DNA of 64,000 nucleotides from JBMDXB01 sp048594975 (GTDB taxonomy: Bacteria; Acidobacteriota; Vicinamibacteria; Vicinamibacterales; 2-12-FULL-66-21): the NCBI GenBank assembly GCA_048594975.1, contig JBMDXQ010000119.1:98467-162466 (forward strand), read 5' to 3'. This document shows, piece after piece, positions 42,060-51,578 of this stretch; within the stretch, counting starts at the first letter, position 1; the number at the start of each line of letters is the position of its first letter. The translations under genes were made by a program, and so were the position numbers. Below the pieces are notes generated by a model. That model ran no database searches and had not been told where the DNA came from. It was given only the letters and a program-made list of their open reading frames with translations.

Positions 42060-43301
42060 TCACGCGTCGACCAGCTTCCTCCCGAGCACGCGCTCCGCAT
42101 TCTGGTGGTACACCTTGCGGAGGATCGGCTCCGGCAGCGCCAGCCCGTAGATCTTCCAGCGGCCCTGCGGCGGGATGCGCGCGGGCGCGTAGTCGAAGTA
42201 CTCGTCCTCGGTTTCGAGGAAGCGGTAGTAGATGCGGTAGAGATCCTCGCCGAACACCTGCTGTGGCGTCTCCTTGCCGAGCGGGACCGCGTCGGTGCCG
42301 AAGAGCACGCGATCCTGATACCTGTCGAAGAAGCGGGCGGCCGTGCGGGGCTGGCGACCCAGTTCGCCGATGCGCGCGCCGATCTCCACGTGCACGTTGG
42401 GAAACCGGTCGAGCGTCTCGCCGACGGCGGCGAGGTTCTCCGCCCAGTGGCCGACGTGCAGCGCGACGAACGTGGTCGTCGGATGCCGCGCGAAGACGCG
42501 GTCGCGCGCCGCGAGGATCTCCTCGAAGGCGGGGAAGTCCCCGCCGTGGAAGGACCAGTCGGGGTGCGCGCTGAGCTCCTCGTAGCGCTCGTTGAACCGG
42601 TCGATCGGCAGGAAGAACGCCTCGGGATCGGCGACGTGGATGGCGACCGGCAGGCCGAGGCGGCCGCACGTTTCCCACATCGGGTCGAACCGCCCGTCGT
42701 CCACGCGCACGAGCTTCCCCGTCGGCCCGCCGTCGCGCAGGTAGAGTCCGAGCGTCTTCAGCACCTTGAGGCCGACCGCGCCGGCCTGCTTCGCCCGGAC
42801 GATCTCCTCGGCCTGCCAGGCCGCGTAGCCCTTCTCCCCGGCGCGCGACCATGCCGGCTCGGTCATCGTGAGAAAGCGGCCGGGGAACGCCCGGTCGAAG
42901 CTCGCGATGGTGCCGGCCAGATCCTCGCCGAATCCACCGGTCAGGTTGACCATCATCCGCACGTTGACCGCGTCCATGGTGCGCACCAGGTCCGCCGGCG
43001 GCACGGCGGGCCGCTGCGAACGGCGCCGTGGCGAGACGTGCGTGTGGACGTCGACCACCGGGAAGCGCGCACGCGCCACGGCGGTGGTCTTCACGTGCAG
43101 CATGCTCCTCGGCTCGAACTCGGCCAGCGGCAGCGGCGGGCGCTGCGCGCCTGCGCCCTGCGGGCTCTTGCCGCGGTCGGCCGAGGCCTCCGTTCCGTCG
43201 CGGGGAAACGCGCCTCCGACCAGTCCCGCGGCTGTGGCCGAGAGCCATCCGCGCCGCGTCCAGGCCCGACCCTCACCCTCGGCTTCTCGAGTGTTTCTCA
43301 T
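42060..43301 (-). CDS. Tat-exported amidohydrolase (ACMSD-like TIM barrel)
   Basis: A 413-residue protein starting at ATG 43301, with a Tat-like signal (WTRRGWLSATAAGLVGGAF). The barrel contains VVDVHTHVSP (metal-binding HxH), VGLKVLKTLGLYLRDGG, LGLPVAIHVADPEAFF, TFVALHVGHWAENLA, VHVEIGARIGELGRQPRTAA, and RVLFGTDAVP with the catalytic Asp, matching amidohydrolase-2 decarboxylase/hydrolase members. The reaction cannot be told from sequence alone. It is the first gene of a pair with the DUF5009 protein and is divergent from 43455. Confidence 0.88.
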   Translation of the reverse strand: MRNTREAEGEGRAWTRRGWLSATAAGLVGGAFPRDGTEASADRGKSPQGAGAQRPPLPLAEFEPRSMLHVKTTAVARARFPVVDVHTHVSPRRRSQRPAVPPADLVRTMDAVNVRMMVNLTGGFGEDLAGTIASFDRAFPGRFLTMTEPAWSRAGEKGYAAWQAEEIVRAKQAGAVGLKVLKTLGLYLRDGGPTGKLVRVDDGRFDPMWETCGRLGLPVAIHVADPEAFFLPIDRFNERYEELSAHPDWSFHGGDFPAFEEILAARDRVFARHPTTTFVALHVGHWAENLAAVGETLDRFPNVHVEIGARIGELGRQPRTAARFFDRYQDRVLFGTDAVPLGKETPQQVFGEDLYRIYYRFLETEDEYFDYAPARIPPQGRWKIYGLALPEPILRKVYHQNAERVLGRKLVDA

Positions 43302-43454
43302 TGGCGCCCCCGTCGACTTCAAGCGGCCGGCGCGATCGTAGCCCAGGTCGACCGAGAGCGCTTGTTCGTGCTTGGCAGCCGGCCGACGCGGGTGTAGTTT
43401 GAACTCATCCCCCGCATCGGAACGGTCGGCAGCGAACCAGGAAGGACGTGGAGC

Positions 43455-44423
43455 TTGGCTCAGACACGACGCACGTTCCTGCACGCAGCGGCGCTGGCGC
43501 TGGGCGCCGTCGGCACTTCGATGCCGGCGGCCGCCCAGGTGCGCGCGGGCCCTCGACCGGAGGCGGAGCAGGCCTTGCCGCCCGCGATGCCGGTCAGCGG
43601 CATCCGGATCCCGAGGATCCGCTTCGCGGGCGCGGAGATCAGCCGGCTCGTCGTCGGCTGCAATCCCTTCTACGGCTTCGCCCACTTCAACAGCACGCTC
43701 GGCGCCATCATGAGCGAGTACTACACACCCGCGCGCGTGTGCGACGTCCTGCACCAGTGCAACCGCTTCGGCATCAACGCCTACAACTACGTGAACCTGG
43801 GTCGGGCGCCGCGGGACTGGGAGCGTTTCCGCGCCGAAGGCGGCACGATGCACCTCATCATGCAGGGCATGGACGACCCGGCGCCGCTCGTCAGGGATCT
43901 CAGGCCGCTGGCGATGTACCACCACGGCGGCCGGACCGACCGCGCCTACCAGGACGGGAAGATCGCCGCCGTCCGCGAATGGTGCAAGCAGGTGCGCGAC
44001 CTCGGGGTGGCAGTCGGCGTCGGCACGCACAAGCCGGAGGTGATCGCGCTCGCCGAGGAGCAGGGCTGGGACGTCGACTTCTACGCGGGCTGCGTCTACA
44101 ACATCAGCCGGACCGTCGACGAGTGGCGGCGCATCCTCAGCGGGGAGCTTCCGGAGATGCCCGGTGAGATCTACCTGCAGAGCGATCCACCGCGCATGTA
44201 TCGGACGCTGCGCCAGACCACCAAGCCGTGTTTCGCCTTCAAGATCCTGGCGGCGGGGCGAGTCGGCGAGCGCGACGTCGAGCAGGCATTCCGCACGGCG
44301 TTCCAGAGCATCAAGCCGACCGACGGCGTGTTCGTCGGCATGTTCCCGCGCGTCAGGGACGAAGTCCGCGAGAACGCCGAGCGCGTGCACCGCCTCTTCG
44401 GCGGCACCGCGACGACGAACTGA
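43455..44423 (+). CDS. Tat-exported aldo/keto-reductase-like TIM barrel protein
   Basis: A 322-residue protein starting at TTG 43455, with AGGAAGGA eight bases upstream. It begins with a twin-arginine signal (QTRRTFLHAAALALGAVG). The body, RLVVGCNPFYGFAHFNSTLG, FGINAYNYVNLG, MHLIMQGMDDPAPLVRDL, VGVGTHKPEVIALAEEQGWD and KPCFAFKILAAGRVGERDVE, has the strand-helix rhythm of a TIM barrel, closest by eye to aldo/keto-reductase-like secreted proteins. No Tyr-His-Lys-Asp tetrad can be named, so activity is uncertain. It is divergent from the amidohydrolase gene. Confidence 0.55.
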   Translation: MAQTRRTFLHAAALALGAVGTSMPAAAQVRAGPRPEAEQALPPAMPVSGIRIPRIRFAGAEISRLVVGCNPFYGFAHFNSTLGAIMSEYYTPARVCDVLHQCNRFGINAYNYVNLGRAPRDWERFRAEGGTMHLIMQGMDDPAPLVRDLRPLAMYHHGGRTDRAYQDGKIAAVREWCKQVRDLGVAVGVGTHKPEVIALAEEQGWDVDFYAGCVYNISRTVDEWRRILSGELPEMPGEIYLQSDPPRMYRTLRQTTKPCFAFKILAAGRVGERDVEQAFRTAFQSIKPTDGVFVGMFPRVRDEVRENAERVHRLFGGTATTN

Positions 44424-44549
44424 TCGCGCGTCGCCGGAAGCTCATCAGCAGACGGACTGACCGACGGCTCACTCCTCCGAGCCGGCTGTCGATCCGGCGC
44501 GCGCCCGTTCGACTACGGGGAGAGTCAGCGTTTCGAAGGAGGAGAGGAG

Positions 44550-44948
44550 ATGCGATTCCTGTCGATCTACAAGTCCGCCGAGTCCACCACGCCGCCGAGC
44601 CCCGAGTACATGGCGAAGATGCAGACGCTCGTCGAGGACGCGATGAAGGCGGGGACGCTGCTTGCGACCGAGGGCTGCCTGCCGAGCGCGATGGGGGCGC
44701 GTGTCCGCTTCTCAGGCGGCACGTTCATCGTGAGCGACGGCCCGTTCGTGGAGTCGAAGGAGGTCATCGGCGGCTTCGCAATCCTCGAGGCGAAGTCGAA
44801 GGCGCACGCCATCGAGCTAGCCCGCGAGTTCCTGCGGGTCGCCGGTGAGGGCGAATGCGAGATTCGGCAGATCTACACACAGGGAGAGTGCGCCGAGGCG
44901 GGCATCGACGTGCACGCCGACCTGAAGACGCAGTTCGCCGGCAACTGA
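44550..44948 (+). CDS. YCII-related domain protein
   Basis: A 132-residue protein with the YCII fold: MRFLSIYKSAES strand, MAKMQTLVEDAMKAGTLLAT helix, GARVRFSGGTFIVSDGPFVE and SKEVIGGFAILEAKSKAHAI, then EIRQIYTQGE. Relatives often accompany ECF sigma factors, but none is beside it here. AGGAGGAGAGGAG provides a strong ribosome binding site. Confidence 0.9.
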   Translation: MRFLSIYKSAESTTPPSPEYMAKMQTLVEDAMKAGTLLATEGCLPSAMGARVRFSGGTFIVSDGPFVESKEVIGGFAILEAKSKAHAIELAREFLRVAGEGECEIRQIYTQGECAEAGIDVHADLKTQFAGN

Positions 44949-45311
44949 CCGGCGGACGCGTTCGGCGCAGGCACGGCAGCGCGGCCCTTTACTCGCGGCC
45001 CCTCGACAACTGCACGCCGCCGCTGGAGGCAGGGCCTCCCGATGGCGATCAATCGCCCTGCCGTCGCTGTCGGCGTCCGGGTCGTGGTTGAGCGATGCGG
45101 TGAACACGAGCGCCGGATGCACGATGTTCGTGACGGCGACCTGCATGCTCTTCGTCCGGAGGGCCCCGGCGAGAGCAGTCGTGCACCACCCGCCACCGTT
45201 ATCTGCGCGTTCGTAGGCAGCGTGGGCGGACAACGCGGAAATGGCGGTGCGCGGCGCGCGTTCACCGACGAGCGTAAGATACTGGCCTGACTTGCACGTC
45301 GGAGGTGCCGT
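44949..45311. other. Intergenic region
   Basis: A 363-base gap. One minus-strand peptide (MQVAVTNIVHPALVFTASLN followed by HDPDADSDG, about 45060-45150) looks protein-like but has no start or context and may be a gene remnant. GGAGGT at 45301-45306 serves the next gene. Confidence 0.4.
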
Positions 45312-45908
45312 ATGGCCAGGAAGATACTCATGCTGGTGGGGGATTTCGTCGAGGACTACGAGGTGATGGTGCCGTTCCAGGCGCTGCTTTCCGTCGGCCA
45401 CACCGTGCACGCGGTCTGCCCCGGCAAGTCGGCCGGGGAGTCGGTGCGCACCGCGATACACGATTTCGAGGGGGACCAGACCTACTCGGAGAAGCCGGGT
45501 CACCGGTTCGCGCTGAACGCCACGTTCGACGACGTGCAGGAGCGCGAGTACGACGCGCTCGTCATCCCGGGCGGCCGTGCGCCGGAGTACCTGCGCCTCA
45601 ATCCCCGGGTGCTGGAGATCATCCGGTACTTCGCCCAGGCGAACAAACCGATGGCCGCGATCTGCCACGGCGCGCAGCTGCTGGCCGCCGCGAAGGTCGT
45701 CGCCGGCAGGCGCATCAGCTGCTATCCCGCCTGCTCGCCGGAAGTCGAGCTCGCCGGCGCGTCCTATGCGGCCATCGCCATCGACGCCGCCGTGACCGAC
45801 GGCAACCTCGTGACCGCGCCGGCGTGGCCGGCCCACCCGGCGTGGATCGGGCAGTTCCTGACCGTGCTCGGGACCAGGATCGAGCACGCGTCGCTCAGTG
45901 TCGTCTGA
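45312..45908 (+). CDS. DJ-1/PfpI-family protein
   Basis: A 198-residue protein of the DJ-1/PfpI superfamily: KILMLVGDFVEDYEVMVPFQ with the conserved Glu near 15, YDALVIPGGRAPEYLRLNP, and AAICHGAQLL with the nucleophile Cys118 and His119. The family includes intracellular proteases, deglycases and chaperones; here only the fold and catalytic pair are certain. A perfect hairpin follows the stop codon and may end the transcript. Confidence 0.93.
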   Translation: MARKILMLVGDFVEDYEVMVPFQALLSVGHTVHAVCPGKSAGESVRTAIHDFEGDQTYSEKPGHRFALNATFDDVQEREYDALVIPGGRAPEYLRLNPRVLEIIRYFAQANKPMAAICHGAQLLAAAKVVAGRRISCYPACSPEVELAGASYAAIAIDAAVTDGNLVTAPAWPAHPAWIGQFLTVLGTRIEHASLSVV

Positions 45909-45923
45909 GCGCTCGTCTGTGTT

Positions 45924-45963
45924 CTTCCGCCTGAAGGCGGAAGCCACAAGGCGGAAGCCACAA
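45924..45963. repeat. Hairpin with tandem 14-bp repeats
   Basis: CTTCCGCC, a four-base loop and GGCGGAAG (45924-45943) form a perfect stem 15 bases after the DJ-1/PfpI stop codon. The 14-mer GGCGGAAGCCACAA occurs twice in tandem (45936-45949 and 45950-45963). It may act as a terminator despite lacking a T tract, and related GCGGAAGCCAC sequence recurs near 63118. Confidence 0.6.
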
Positions 45964-45995
45964 GGCCGGAGTAGACTGGACCGCCCGGCGGCGCC

Positions 45996-47330
45996 ATGCA
46001 CCAGCCTGCATCCGTCACCCCGGCCGTGCCACGCGAGCCCCTCGTACGCGCGATGGGTACGCTCGCGCTTGCCGCGGCGATCGTCAACATCACGATCGGC
46101 GGCGGGATCTTCCGCCTTCCCTCGAGCGTAGCCGGCGCCCTCGGCGCCGCCGCCCCCGTGGCTTATCTCGTCTGCGCCGCCGCGATGGGGCTGATCGTCG
46201 TCTGCATCGCCGAGGCGGGCACGCGCGTGTCGCTCACCGGCGGCCCGTACGCGTACGTCGGCACCGCGTTCGGGCCGTACGCGGGCTTCCTCTCCGGCGT
46301 CCTGCTGTGGATGCTCGGCACCTTCGCGGCCGCGGCGGTCGCAACCGTCTTCGCCGCCAGCGTCGGCCTGCTCGTCCCCGCGCTGTCGGGCGGCGTCATG
46401 GAGATCCTGACCCTCGCGGCGGCGCTGGCGTTCTGGTCCGCCGTCAACGTGCGTGGCGTCACCCTCGGGTCTCGGCTCAACTCGATCGCGACCGCGGCGA
46501 AACTGCTCCCGCTCCTGCTCGTCGCGGCCGGCGGGTTGTTCTTCATCCGCGGCGAGAACCTGACGTGGGCGGCGCCGCCGGCCGCGGCTGACGTCGCGCG
46601 GACTTCGCTGCTGCTGATCTTCGCGTTTGCCGGGATCGAGGTGGCGCTCGTACCGAGCGGCGAGGTGCGCGACCCCGCGCGCACGGTGCCGCGGGCGATC
46701 GCGATCGCCATGTTCGCGATCACCGTGCTCTACATCCTGCTGCAGGTGTCGGCGCAGGGCATCCTCGGCGACGGCCTCGGCCGTGCGACGACCGCCCCGC
46801 TCGCCGATGCGGCCGGCGCGGCGATGGGAGGCTGGGCGAGGGCGGCGCTGCTCGCCGGCGCCGCGATCTCGATGTTCGGCTACCTGGGCGGCATGACGCT
46901 GTCGATGCCGCGCCTGCTCTACGCCTTCGCCCGCGACGGGTTCCTGCCGCACCGCCTGGCCGCGACCCATCCCCGCTTCAAGAGCCCGCACCTCGCGATC
47001 GCCCTCCAGTCCGCGATCACGGTCGCGCTCGCAACCTCGGGCACCTTCGAACAGCTCGCGCTGCTCGCGAACATCTCGGCGCTGGCGCTGTACTTCGGGT
47101 GTGCCGTCGCCGCCTGGCGGCTGCATTCCAGCGCGCCGGGGACGGCGACGCCTTCCCTGGCCGCCCGCGTCTCGCCGTGGCTGGCATGCGCCGTCATCGC
47201 GTGGCTCCTGACCGGCGTCACGCGCGGCGAATGGCTGGCGTTCGGGATCTGTGTGGCGGTTGCGTCGCTGCTCTACCTGGCGACGCGAGCGTTCGCCGGC
47301 AGGGCGGGAATCGCGCCCGCCCCTCGCTGA
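45996..47330 (+). CDS. APC-family amino acid permease
   Basis: A 444-residue protein with about twelve transmembrane helices. The first helix carries the APC substrate-binding motif NITIGGGIFRLPSSVAGALG; later GGPYAYVGTAFGPYAGFLSG, LLLIFAFAGIEVALVPSGEV with RDPARTVPRAIAIAM, and FARDGFLPHRLAATHPRFKS match amino acid transporters of the APA/LAT type. The exact amino acid is unknown. No clear ribosome binding site precedes the ATG. Confidence 0.9.
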   Translation: MHQPASVTPAVPREPLVRAMGTLALAAAIVNITIGGGIFRLPSSVAGALGAAAPVAYLVCAAAMGLIVVCIAEAGTRVSLTGGPYAYVGTAFGPYAGFLSGVLLWMLGTFAAAAVATVFAASVGLLVPALSGGVMEILTLAAALAFWSAVNVRGVTLGSRLNSIATAAKLLPLLLVAAGGLFFIRGENLTWAAPPAAADVARTSLLLIFAFAGIEVALVPSGEVRDPARTVPRAIAIAMFAITVLYILLQVSAQGILGDGLGRATTAPLADAAGAAMGGWARAALLAGAAISMFGYLGGMTLSMPRLLYAFARDGFLPHRLAATHPRFKSPHLAIALQSAITVALATSGTFEQLALLANISALALYFGCAVAAWRLHSSAPGTATPSLAARVSPWLACAVIAWLLTGVTRGEWLAFGICVAVASLLYLATRAFAGRAGIAPAPR

Positions 47331-47411
47331 ACACGGCCGCTCCGGCCGCTGCACGACGGCGCCGGGACTGGTGCCGCCGCCGTCATCGGATGGACCTGCC
47401 TGCGTTCGGCC

Positions 47412-48395
47412 TCAGGCCGCCGGCGGCTTCAGCTGCTCGAGCACCTCTTGCACGAGGCCGCGGAGCATCGGGATCTTGTACTCGTTCTGCTCGAGAGGCG
47501 TCGCGCCCTTGATGGCGGCCGCCGCCGCCGCGGCAATGGTCTTCGCGTCGAGCCGCGCTCCCGACAGGACTTTCTCCGCCTCGGTCGCGCGCCACGGCTT
47601 GAGCGCCGCGGCGCCGAGGACGACGCGCGGCCCGTCGACGCGGCCCTTCGTGAACGTCAGGCCGACCGCAAGGGATGCAAGGGCGAAGTCGAACGCGCCC
47701 CGGGTGCGCACCTTCCGGTACACACTGACGAACCCGGCCGGCGGAGCCGGCACGACGACCTCGGTCAGGATCTCGCCGGGCTCGAGGACGTTCTCCTTCG
47801 TCATGTCCTCGTCGGGGAGGACGAAGAACGACTCGAGCGGAACGCTGCGCGTGCCGCGGCGTCCGGTGATGCCCGCCCGCGCGCCCAGGGCGACGAGCGC
47901 CGTCGCCGTGTCCGACGGGTGGACGGCGAGGCAGGAGCTCGCGCCGAAGATGGCGTGCTGCTGGTTCTCGCCGCCCATCGCGTAGCAGGTCTGGCCGCCC
48001 TTGCGCGCGCAGTCGAAGTCGCCGCGGAAGTACCAGCAGCGCGGCCGCTGGCACAGGTTCCCGCCGATCGTCCCTTGGTTCCTGATCTGCGGCGAGGCGA
48101 CGAGCGACGCGGCGCTGGCGAGCGCGGCATACCGCTGCGCCACGAGCGGGTGCGCGGCCACTTCCGCCACCGTGGTCAGCGCGCCGATGCGCAGCGCCCC
48201 GTCGGCTGCCGTGGAGATGCCGCGCAGCTCGCGCAGGCTGCCGAGGCTGACGACCAGACGCGCGTCGAACACGCGATCGCGCAGGCAGCCCACGAGGTCG
48301 GTGCCGCCCGCGTGCGCCCTCGCGCCGGGCTTCGCGAGCTGGGCCACCGCCTCGGCGAGGCTCGCGGGTCGGATGTAGCTGAAGTTCGGCAGCAT
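47412..48395 (-). CDS. yagS: Molybdenum hydroxylase, FAD-binding subunit
   Basis: A 327-residue protein of the medium subunit class (YagS/PaoB, CoxM-like): FSYIRPASLAEAVAQLAKPG, AHAGGTDLVGCLRD as the FAD pyrophosphate loop, IGALTTVAEVAAHPLV, NQGTIGGNLCQRPRCWYFRG with Cys residues that can bind a 4Fe-4S cluster as in E. coli PaoB, and VVLGAAALKPWRATEAEK. It carries electrons from the Fe-S subunit to FAD. The gene is last in the operon, three bases after the large subunit. Confidence 0.9.
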   Translation of the reverse strand: MLPNFSYIRPASLAEAVAQLAKPGARAHAGGTDLVGCLRDRVFDARLVVSLGSLRELRGISTAADGALRIGALTTVAEVAAHPLVAQRYAALASAASLVASPQIRNQGTIGGNLCQRPRCWYFRGDFDCARKGGQTCYAMGGENQQHAIFGASSCLAVHPSDTATALVALGARAGITGRRGTRSVPLESFFVLPDEDMTKENVLEPGEILTEVVVPAPPAGFVSVYRKVRTRGAFDFALASLAVGLTFTKGRVDGPRVVLGAAALKPWRATEAEKVLSGARLDAKTIAAAAAAAIKGATPLEQNEYKIPMLRGLVQEVLEQLKPPAA

Positions 48396-48398
48396 GAC

Positions 48399-50711
48399 TC
48401 AACTCCGCTTCGTGGTCGGGCGGTTGACGGCCTTGAGGACCGCGGCCGGGTCGATCGGCGACGCGGTGATCCGCGCGCCGATGGCGTTGGCGATGGCGTT
48501 GGCGATCGCCGACGCCGCCGGAATCGTCGCCGGCTCGCCGAGGCCTTTGGCCCCGGTGGTGTTGCAGGTGGTGTCGTGCGGATCGATCGCGACGACCGTC
48601 TGAGCGGCCGGGACGTCCATGATCGTCGGCACCATGTAATCGTGGAAGTTGGCGTTCACCATCTTGCCGGTGCGCGCGCGGTCGAGCACGCGCTGTTCGC
48701 TGAGCGCCAGGCCGACGCCCATCGTGATGCCGCCGATCACCTGGTTCTCATAGGTCAGCCGGTTCATCACCCGGCCGCTGTCCTGCGCCGCGACGTAGCG
48801 GAGCAGCCGCACCTCGCCGGTGCGGGTGTTGACCTCGACCTCCGCGAAGTGCGCGGCCCACGGGTTGATCGCCTTCCCCTCGGGGTTCGGCCCGCGCGTG
48901 CCGACGCCGACGATCACGCCGCGGCGCTGCAGCCCGGTGACCTGGGGGATCGACAGCTTCTTCGCGGGGTCCTTGGTCGAGACGACCGCGCCGCCGTCGA
49001 GCGTGAGATTGCCGGCGGGCACCTTGAGCTGCTCGGCGGCGAGCTCGAGCACTTGCCGCTTCACCTCGAGCGCCGCCGCACGGCCGGCGGGCGACTCGGT
49101 CGGCACCGTCTTCGATCCGCCGCTCGGCGTCGCGAACTGCGTCGTGCCGGTGTCGGCATGCTCGACCTGGATGCGATCGAGGGGGAGCCCGAGCTCCTCG
49201 GCGACGATCATCGACATCCACGTCTTGGTGCCGCACCCGAGGTCGCTGGCCCCCATGTTGACGTTGGCGCTGCCGTCGGCGAACAGCTTCAGGATGACGG
49301 TCGACGGCGGGCTGCCGCCGCCGCCCTGCCACATGCCCGCGGCCACGCCGACGCCGCGGCGGATCGGCGCGGCCGACCGCGCACGCTTCCGCGCCTCGGT
49401 CCACCCGAACGCGCGCGCCCCCTCGACCAGGCACTCCCTGAGGCCGGTGCTGGTGTAGGGCTGGTTGTTCCGCGCCTGGCTCACCGTCGGCACGTTCTTC
49501 GCGCGCAGCTCGACCGGATCCATGCCGATCTCGGTGGAGAGCGCATCCATCATCTGCTCGAGCGCCCAGTTGCCCTGCGGGTGCCCGGGCGCGCGGAACG
49601 CGCGCTGCGGCCCGGCGTGGATGTAGGCATCGTGCGACTCGGTGCGCACGTTGGCGCACGTGTACAGGTCGCGGATCTGGAAATCGATGCCGCCGCTGCC
49701 GGTTGCGTAGGCGCCGCCCGTGCTGACGGTCTTCAGCTCCAGCGCGGTCAGCGTACCGTCCTTCTTCACGCCCGCCTTGAGCGTCATCGTGGCCGGCGGC
49801 CGGTTGCCCTGGCTGGTGAAGGTCTCCTCGCGCGTGACGAACATCCGCACCGGCCGCGCGGTCCGCCGCGCGAGCAGCGCGGCGATGGCGGCCTGCTTCG
49901 TCAACCCGAGCTTGCTCCCGAACCCGCCGCCGACGTAGTGGCCGATCACGCGCACGTTGGCGAGCGGCAGCCCGAGCGTCTGCGCGGCGGCGGCCTGGGT
50001 CGAGAACACGCCCTGCGTCGAGTCCCAGATGGTCAGCTTGTTGCCGTCCCACCGCGCGACGCTGCCGTGCGGTTCCATCGGCGCGTGGATCTCGCAGGCC
50101 GTCGAATAGGTCTGCTCGAGCACGACGTCCGCCTCGGCGAAGCCCTTCGCGACATCCCCGCGCTGGTAGACGTTCGGCTTGCCGGCGCGGTGCGCGCCCT
50201 GGTGGGCCGCGGGCGGCTCGAGCTTCAGCGTTTCCGCCTCGACGACGGCGAACGGCTGCACGTCGTAGTCGACCTTGATCGCGCGGATCGCGTCCCGGGC
50301 CTGGTAGGGTGTCTCGGCCGCAACGGCGGCGATCTCCTCGCCCTCGTGCCGGCAGTGCGGGTCGAACAGTTTGCTGAGCGCTCCGCCGCGGCCGCCGTGC
50401 CAGGGGATGTCGCAGCCCGGCGTGACGGCGGAGATGACCGCGCGCACGCCCGGCATCTTCTCCGCCGCGGTGGTGTCGACGCGCGTGACCATCGCGTGCG
50501 CGTGCGGCGAGCGGAGGATGGCGCCGTGCAGCATGTCGGGAAGCGTCACGTCGAAGGGAAACACGGCCGTCCCGCTCACCCGCTCGTAGGCGTCCACGCG
50601 CGGCAGCGGCTTGCCGACCACGCGCGTTTCGCTCCAGGGATCGGCCGGCGCGTCCGGGGCGGGCGTCTCCGGCAGCGGGCCTTCGGCGTAGTAGCGATCG
50701 ATGTCGGTCAT
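48399..50711 (-). CDS. yagR: Molybdenum hydroxylase, molybdopterin-binding subunit
   Basis: A 770-residue large subunit of the xanthine oxidase/aldehyde oxidoreductase family. It begins MTDIDRYYAEGPLPE at ATG 50711; longer starts would overlap the upstream gene. Motifs are GKPLPRVDAYERVSGTAVFP, GHYVGGGFGSKLGLTKQAAI, GPQRAFRAPGHPQGNWALEQ, MGASDLGCGTKTWMSMIVAE and GAKGLGEPATIPAASAIANA with the catalytic Glu beside the molybdenum. The closest described relatives are periplasmic aldehyde oxidases (PaoC). The small subunit has a Tat signal, so the complex is probably exported as a whole. Confidence 0.93.
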   Translation of the reverse strand: MTDIDRYYAEGPLPETPAPDAPADPWSETRVVGKPLPRVDAYERVSGTAVFPFDVTLPDMLHGAILRSPHAHAMVTRVDTTAAEKMPGVRAVISAVTPGCDIPWHGGRGGALSKLFDPHCRHEGEEIAAVAAETPYQARDAIRAIKVDYDVQPFAVVEAETLKLEPPAAHQGAHRAGKPNVYQRGDVAKGFAEADVVLEQTYSTACEIHAPMEPHGSVARWDGNKLTIWDSTQGVFSTQAAAAQTLGLPLANVRVIGHYVGGGFGSKLGLTKQAAIAALLARRTARPVRMFVTREETFTSQGNRPPATMTLKAGVKKDGTLTALELKTVSTGGAYATGSGGIDFQIRDLYTCANVRTESHDAYIHAGPQRAFRAPGHPQGNWALEQMMDALSTEIGMDPVELRAKNVPTVSQARNNQPYTSTGLRECLVEGARAFGWTEARKRARSAAPIRRGVGVAAGMWQGGGGSPPSTVILKLFADGSANVNMGASDLGCGTKTWMSMIVAEELGLPLDRIQVEHADTGTTQFATPSGGSKTVPTESPAGRAAALEVKRQVLELAAEQLKVPAGNLTLDGGAVVSTKDPAKKLSIPQVTGLQRRGVIVGVGTRGPNPEGKAINPWAAHFAEVEVNTRTGEVRLLRYVAAQDSGRVMNRLTYENQVIGGITMGVGLALSEQRVLDRARTGKMVNANFHDYMVPTIMDVPAAQTVVAIDPHDTTCNTTGAKGLGEPATIPAASAIANAIANAIGARITASPIDPAAVLKAVNRPTTKRS

Positions 50712-50716
50712 GGCCG

Positions 50717-51328
50717 TCACCCTTTCCGCAGTTCGGCCGCGCGCGCGACGGCCTTGACGATGTGGGCGTAGGCGCCGCAGCGGCACAGGTTGCCGCTCAT
50801 GCCGTGCCGGATCTGCTCGATCGTCGGCTCGGGCGTGGCGCGCAGGAGGCCTTCAGCCGCGACGACCTGGCCCGGGGTGCAGAACCCGCACTGGAACGCG
50901 TCCTTGTCGGCGAAGGCCTGCTGCACCGGCCCGAGCTCCTCGCCCTTCATCAGCCCCTCGATCGTCGTCACCTCGGCACCGTCGGCCTCGACGGCGAGCG
51001 TGAGGCAGGCGTAGCGCGGCCTCCCGTCGATGAGGACCGTGCACGAGCCGCACTCGCCGCGCTCGCAGCCGGTCTTGGTGCCGGTGAGCTGCAGGCGGTC
51101 GCGGATCACGTAAGCGAGCGACCAGCGTGGCTCGACCAGCAGCCGGTGGCGGCGGCCGTTGACGGTGAGCGTCACCGGCGCCATCTCCTCGGGCGTGGTC
51201 GGAGCGGGCGGCGCCTGTTTCGCTTCGGTGCCGCCGCCGAGCGCGGCCGCGCCGATGGCGCCGGCGCCGACCGACTGGATGAACCCCCGCCGGCTGACGC
51301 TCGTGGCGTCGTCGTGTTGTTTGGCCAT
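50717..51328 (-). CDS. yagT: Molybdenum hydroxylase, 2Fe-2S subunit, Tat signal
   Basis: A 203-residue small subunit starting at ATG 51328. A twin-arginine signal (VSRRGFIQSVGAGAIGAAAL) is followed by a plant-type 2Fe-2S domain (GCERGECGSCTVLIDGRPRY AC) and a helical second cluster domain with CGFCTPGQVV and GNLCRCGAYAHIVKAV. All eight cluster Cys residues are visible. The complex oxidises aldehydes or aromatic heterocycles. It is first in the operon, five bases before the large subunit, and divergent from the TIR gene. Confidence 0.94.
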   Translation of the reverse strand: MAKQHDDATSVSRRGFIQSVGAGAIGAAALGGGTEAKQAPPAPTTPEEMAPVTLTVNGRRHRLLVEPRWSLAYVIRDRLQLTGTKTGCERGECGSCTVLIDGRPRYACLTLAVEADGAEVTTIEGLMKGEELGPVQQAFADKDAFQCGFCTPGQVVAAEGLLRATPEPTIEQIRHGMSGNLCRCGAYAHIVKAVARAAELRKG

Positions 51329-51578
51329 GGAAACCTCTTCGCAGGATTGCGCGGAGGGGGCAATGAGCAAACACGGAGCCACAGCGGCGGCGCGGTTTCG
51401 ACTCATTTCGTGAGGGTGTTGACGACGCACCGCTAGCTGCGCGTCGGGTTTCCGGCAGGCCGCGCGGCAGGCCCGGCTGCGGCCCAACCGGGCGGATCGC
51501 CCGTCAACCCGAGGTACCGGGGTCGAAGGAGCCGTGCGGTATCATCCGGGCGCGCTACGGGCGTCAGGAGTTGAAGAC

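Noticed and set aside
44817..47354. Open frame of 845 codons on the minus strand
   Set aside because: Antisense to the DJ-1/PfpI and APC permease genes and lacks recognisable domains.
47448..50771. Open frame of 1107 codons on the plus strand
   Set aside because: Antisense to the molybdenum hydroxylase operon; the minus-strand products have complete catalytic motifs, the plus-strand one none.
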